In this document: in pieces, positions 5,233-5,458 of the stretch
Layout of the letters: each line of letters begins with the position of its first letter
How positions within the stretch are numbered: position 1 is the first letter of the stretch
Assembly: GCA_019233415.1 (NCBI GenBank)
Contig: JAFAMK010000259.1
Location: 1-5,458 of the forward strand
Direction of reading: 5' to 3'
From: Vulcanimicrobiota bacterium
GTDB lineage: Bacteria > Vulcanimicrobiota > Vulcanimicrobiia > Vulcanimicrobiales > Vulcanimicrobiaceae
DNA length: 5,458 nt
Translations under genes and position numbers: made by a program
Notes under the pieces: model-generated
What the model saw: the letters and a program-made list of their open reading frames with translations, nothing else
Told to the model about the DNA's origin: nothing
Databases searched by the model: none

Positions 5233-5458
5233 GCACGCTCACCGTGCGGTGGGCGAGCGCCATGATCGTCAGCATCGGATTGACGCCCGAGGCATTCGGA
5301 AAGACCGACGCGTCGGCGACGAGCAGTCCCGCGACGCCGTAGACGCGGCCGTCCGGGTCGACGACGCCGTCGGCGGCGCTTGCCGCCATGCGCGCCGTGC
5401 CCATCTGGTGCGCGGAGAAGAGCTGCGGATGGCGCCGAGCGCGTGCCCGCGCGCGCAG
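5174..5458 (-). CDS. GMC-family FAD-dependent oxidoreductase, C-terminal part; 5' end outside window
   Basis: The minus-strand frame is open from the right edge to TGA (complement of 5174-5176), giving the last 94 residues. They carry the C-terminal GMC signature: FSAHQMGTARM (visible residues 14-24), VVDPDGRVYGVAGLLVADAS (32-51) and SGVNPMLTIMALAHRT (57-72). His17 and Asn60 match the conserved His-Asn active-site pair of GMC enzymes, 43 residues apart, close to the spacing in choline oxidase. VADASVFP and GVNPMLTIMALA also close the FAD-binding domain in this family. The AHQMGT form resembles long-chain alcohol oxidase and cholesterol-oxidase-like branches, though the substrate cannot be told from this fragment. 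After the last family helix comes a loose Ser/Pro/Ala-rich tail of 16 residues (79-94). Most of that tail is encoded opposite the end of the toroid gene. Such enzymes oxidise alcohols to aldehydes or ketones with FAD; the FAD-binding N-terminus is not visible here. Confidence 0.92.
   Translation of the reverse strand: MRARARARRHPQLFSAHQMGTARMAASAADGVVDPDGRVYGVAGLLVADASVFPNASGVNPMLTIMALAHRTVSVLIGRSSAPSSSASPLQSPT

Noticed and set aside
1..5458. CRISPR array, insertion sequence, phage or defence genes
   Set aside because: No regularly spaced repeats, transposase motifs or terminal inverted repeats were found, and the coding space is filled by the genes described.

Overview
The window is GC-rich bacterial DNA with strongly G/C-ending codons, encoded tRNA CCA ends, and both GTG and TTG starts. 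Codon style and gene content suggest a GC-rich phylum such as Eremiobacterota/Vulcanimicrobiota, Chloroflexota or a relative. No marker gene is present, so this is a weak inference.

Layout. (1) Positions 2-1327 (+) hold the 3' part of a LuxR-type regulator: a long helical, probably TPR-like region followed by a C-terminal DNA-binding domain. (2) Positions 1417-1659 (-) hold a compact, complete tRNA transcription unit. It runs from a near-consensus -35/-10 promoter through tRNA-Gln(CTG), a one-base spacer and tRNA-Glu(CTC) to an intrinsic terminator. It converges on the regulator gene. (3) Positions 1744-2814 (+) encode a sugar-1-phosphate nucleotidylyltransferase of the mannose-1-phosphate guanylyltransferase type. 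(4) Positions 2970-4151 (+) encode a GT4-like glycosyltransferase whose start is best placed at a TTG behind a good Shine-Dalgarno. (5) Positions 4174-5232 (+) encode a protein that looks like an alpha/alpha-toroid (six-hairpin glycosidase-like) enzyme, 22 bases downstream of the glycosyltransferase. (6) Positions 5174-5458 (-) hold the C-terminal end of a GMC-family flavin oxidoreductase. It runs in from the right edge and overlaps the preceding gene tail-to-tail by 59 bases.

How they work together (inference): the nucleotidylyltransferase would supply a nucleotide sugar, most likely GDP-mannose. The GT4 enzyme would transfer the sugar, and the toroid protein would trim or otherwise handle the glycan. 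Together they look like a small glycan-synthesis module, whose product cannot be read from sequence. The LuxR gene has clearly lower GC at third codon positions than the glycan genes and sits beyond the 3' end of the tRNA pair, which may mark different histories on the two sides.

I see no CRISPR array, insertion sequence or phage gene. The most worthwhile targets are the glycosyltransferase-toroid pair with its altered E-x7-E motif, the antisense gene-end overlap, and the one-base-spaced tRNA pair.
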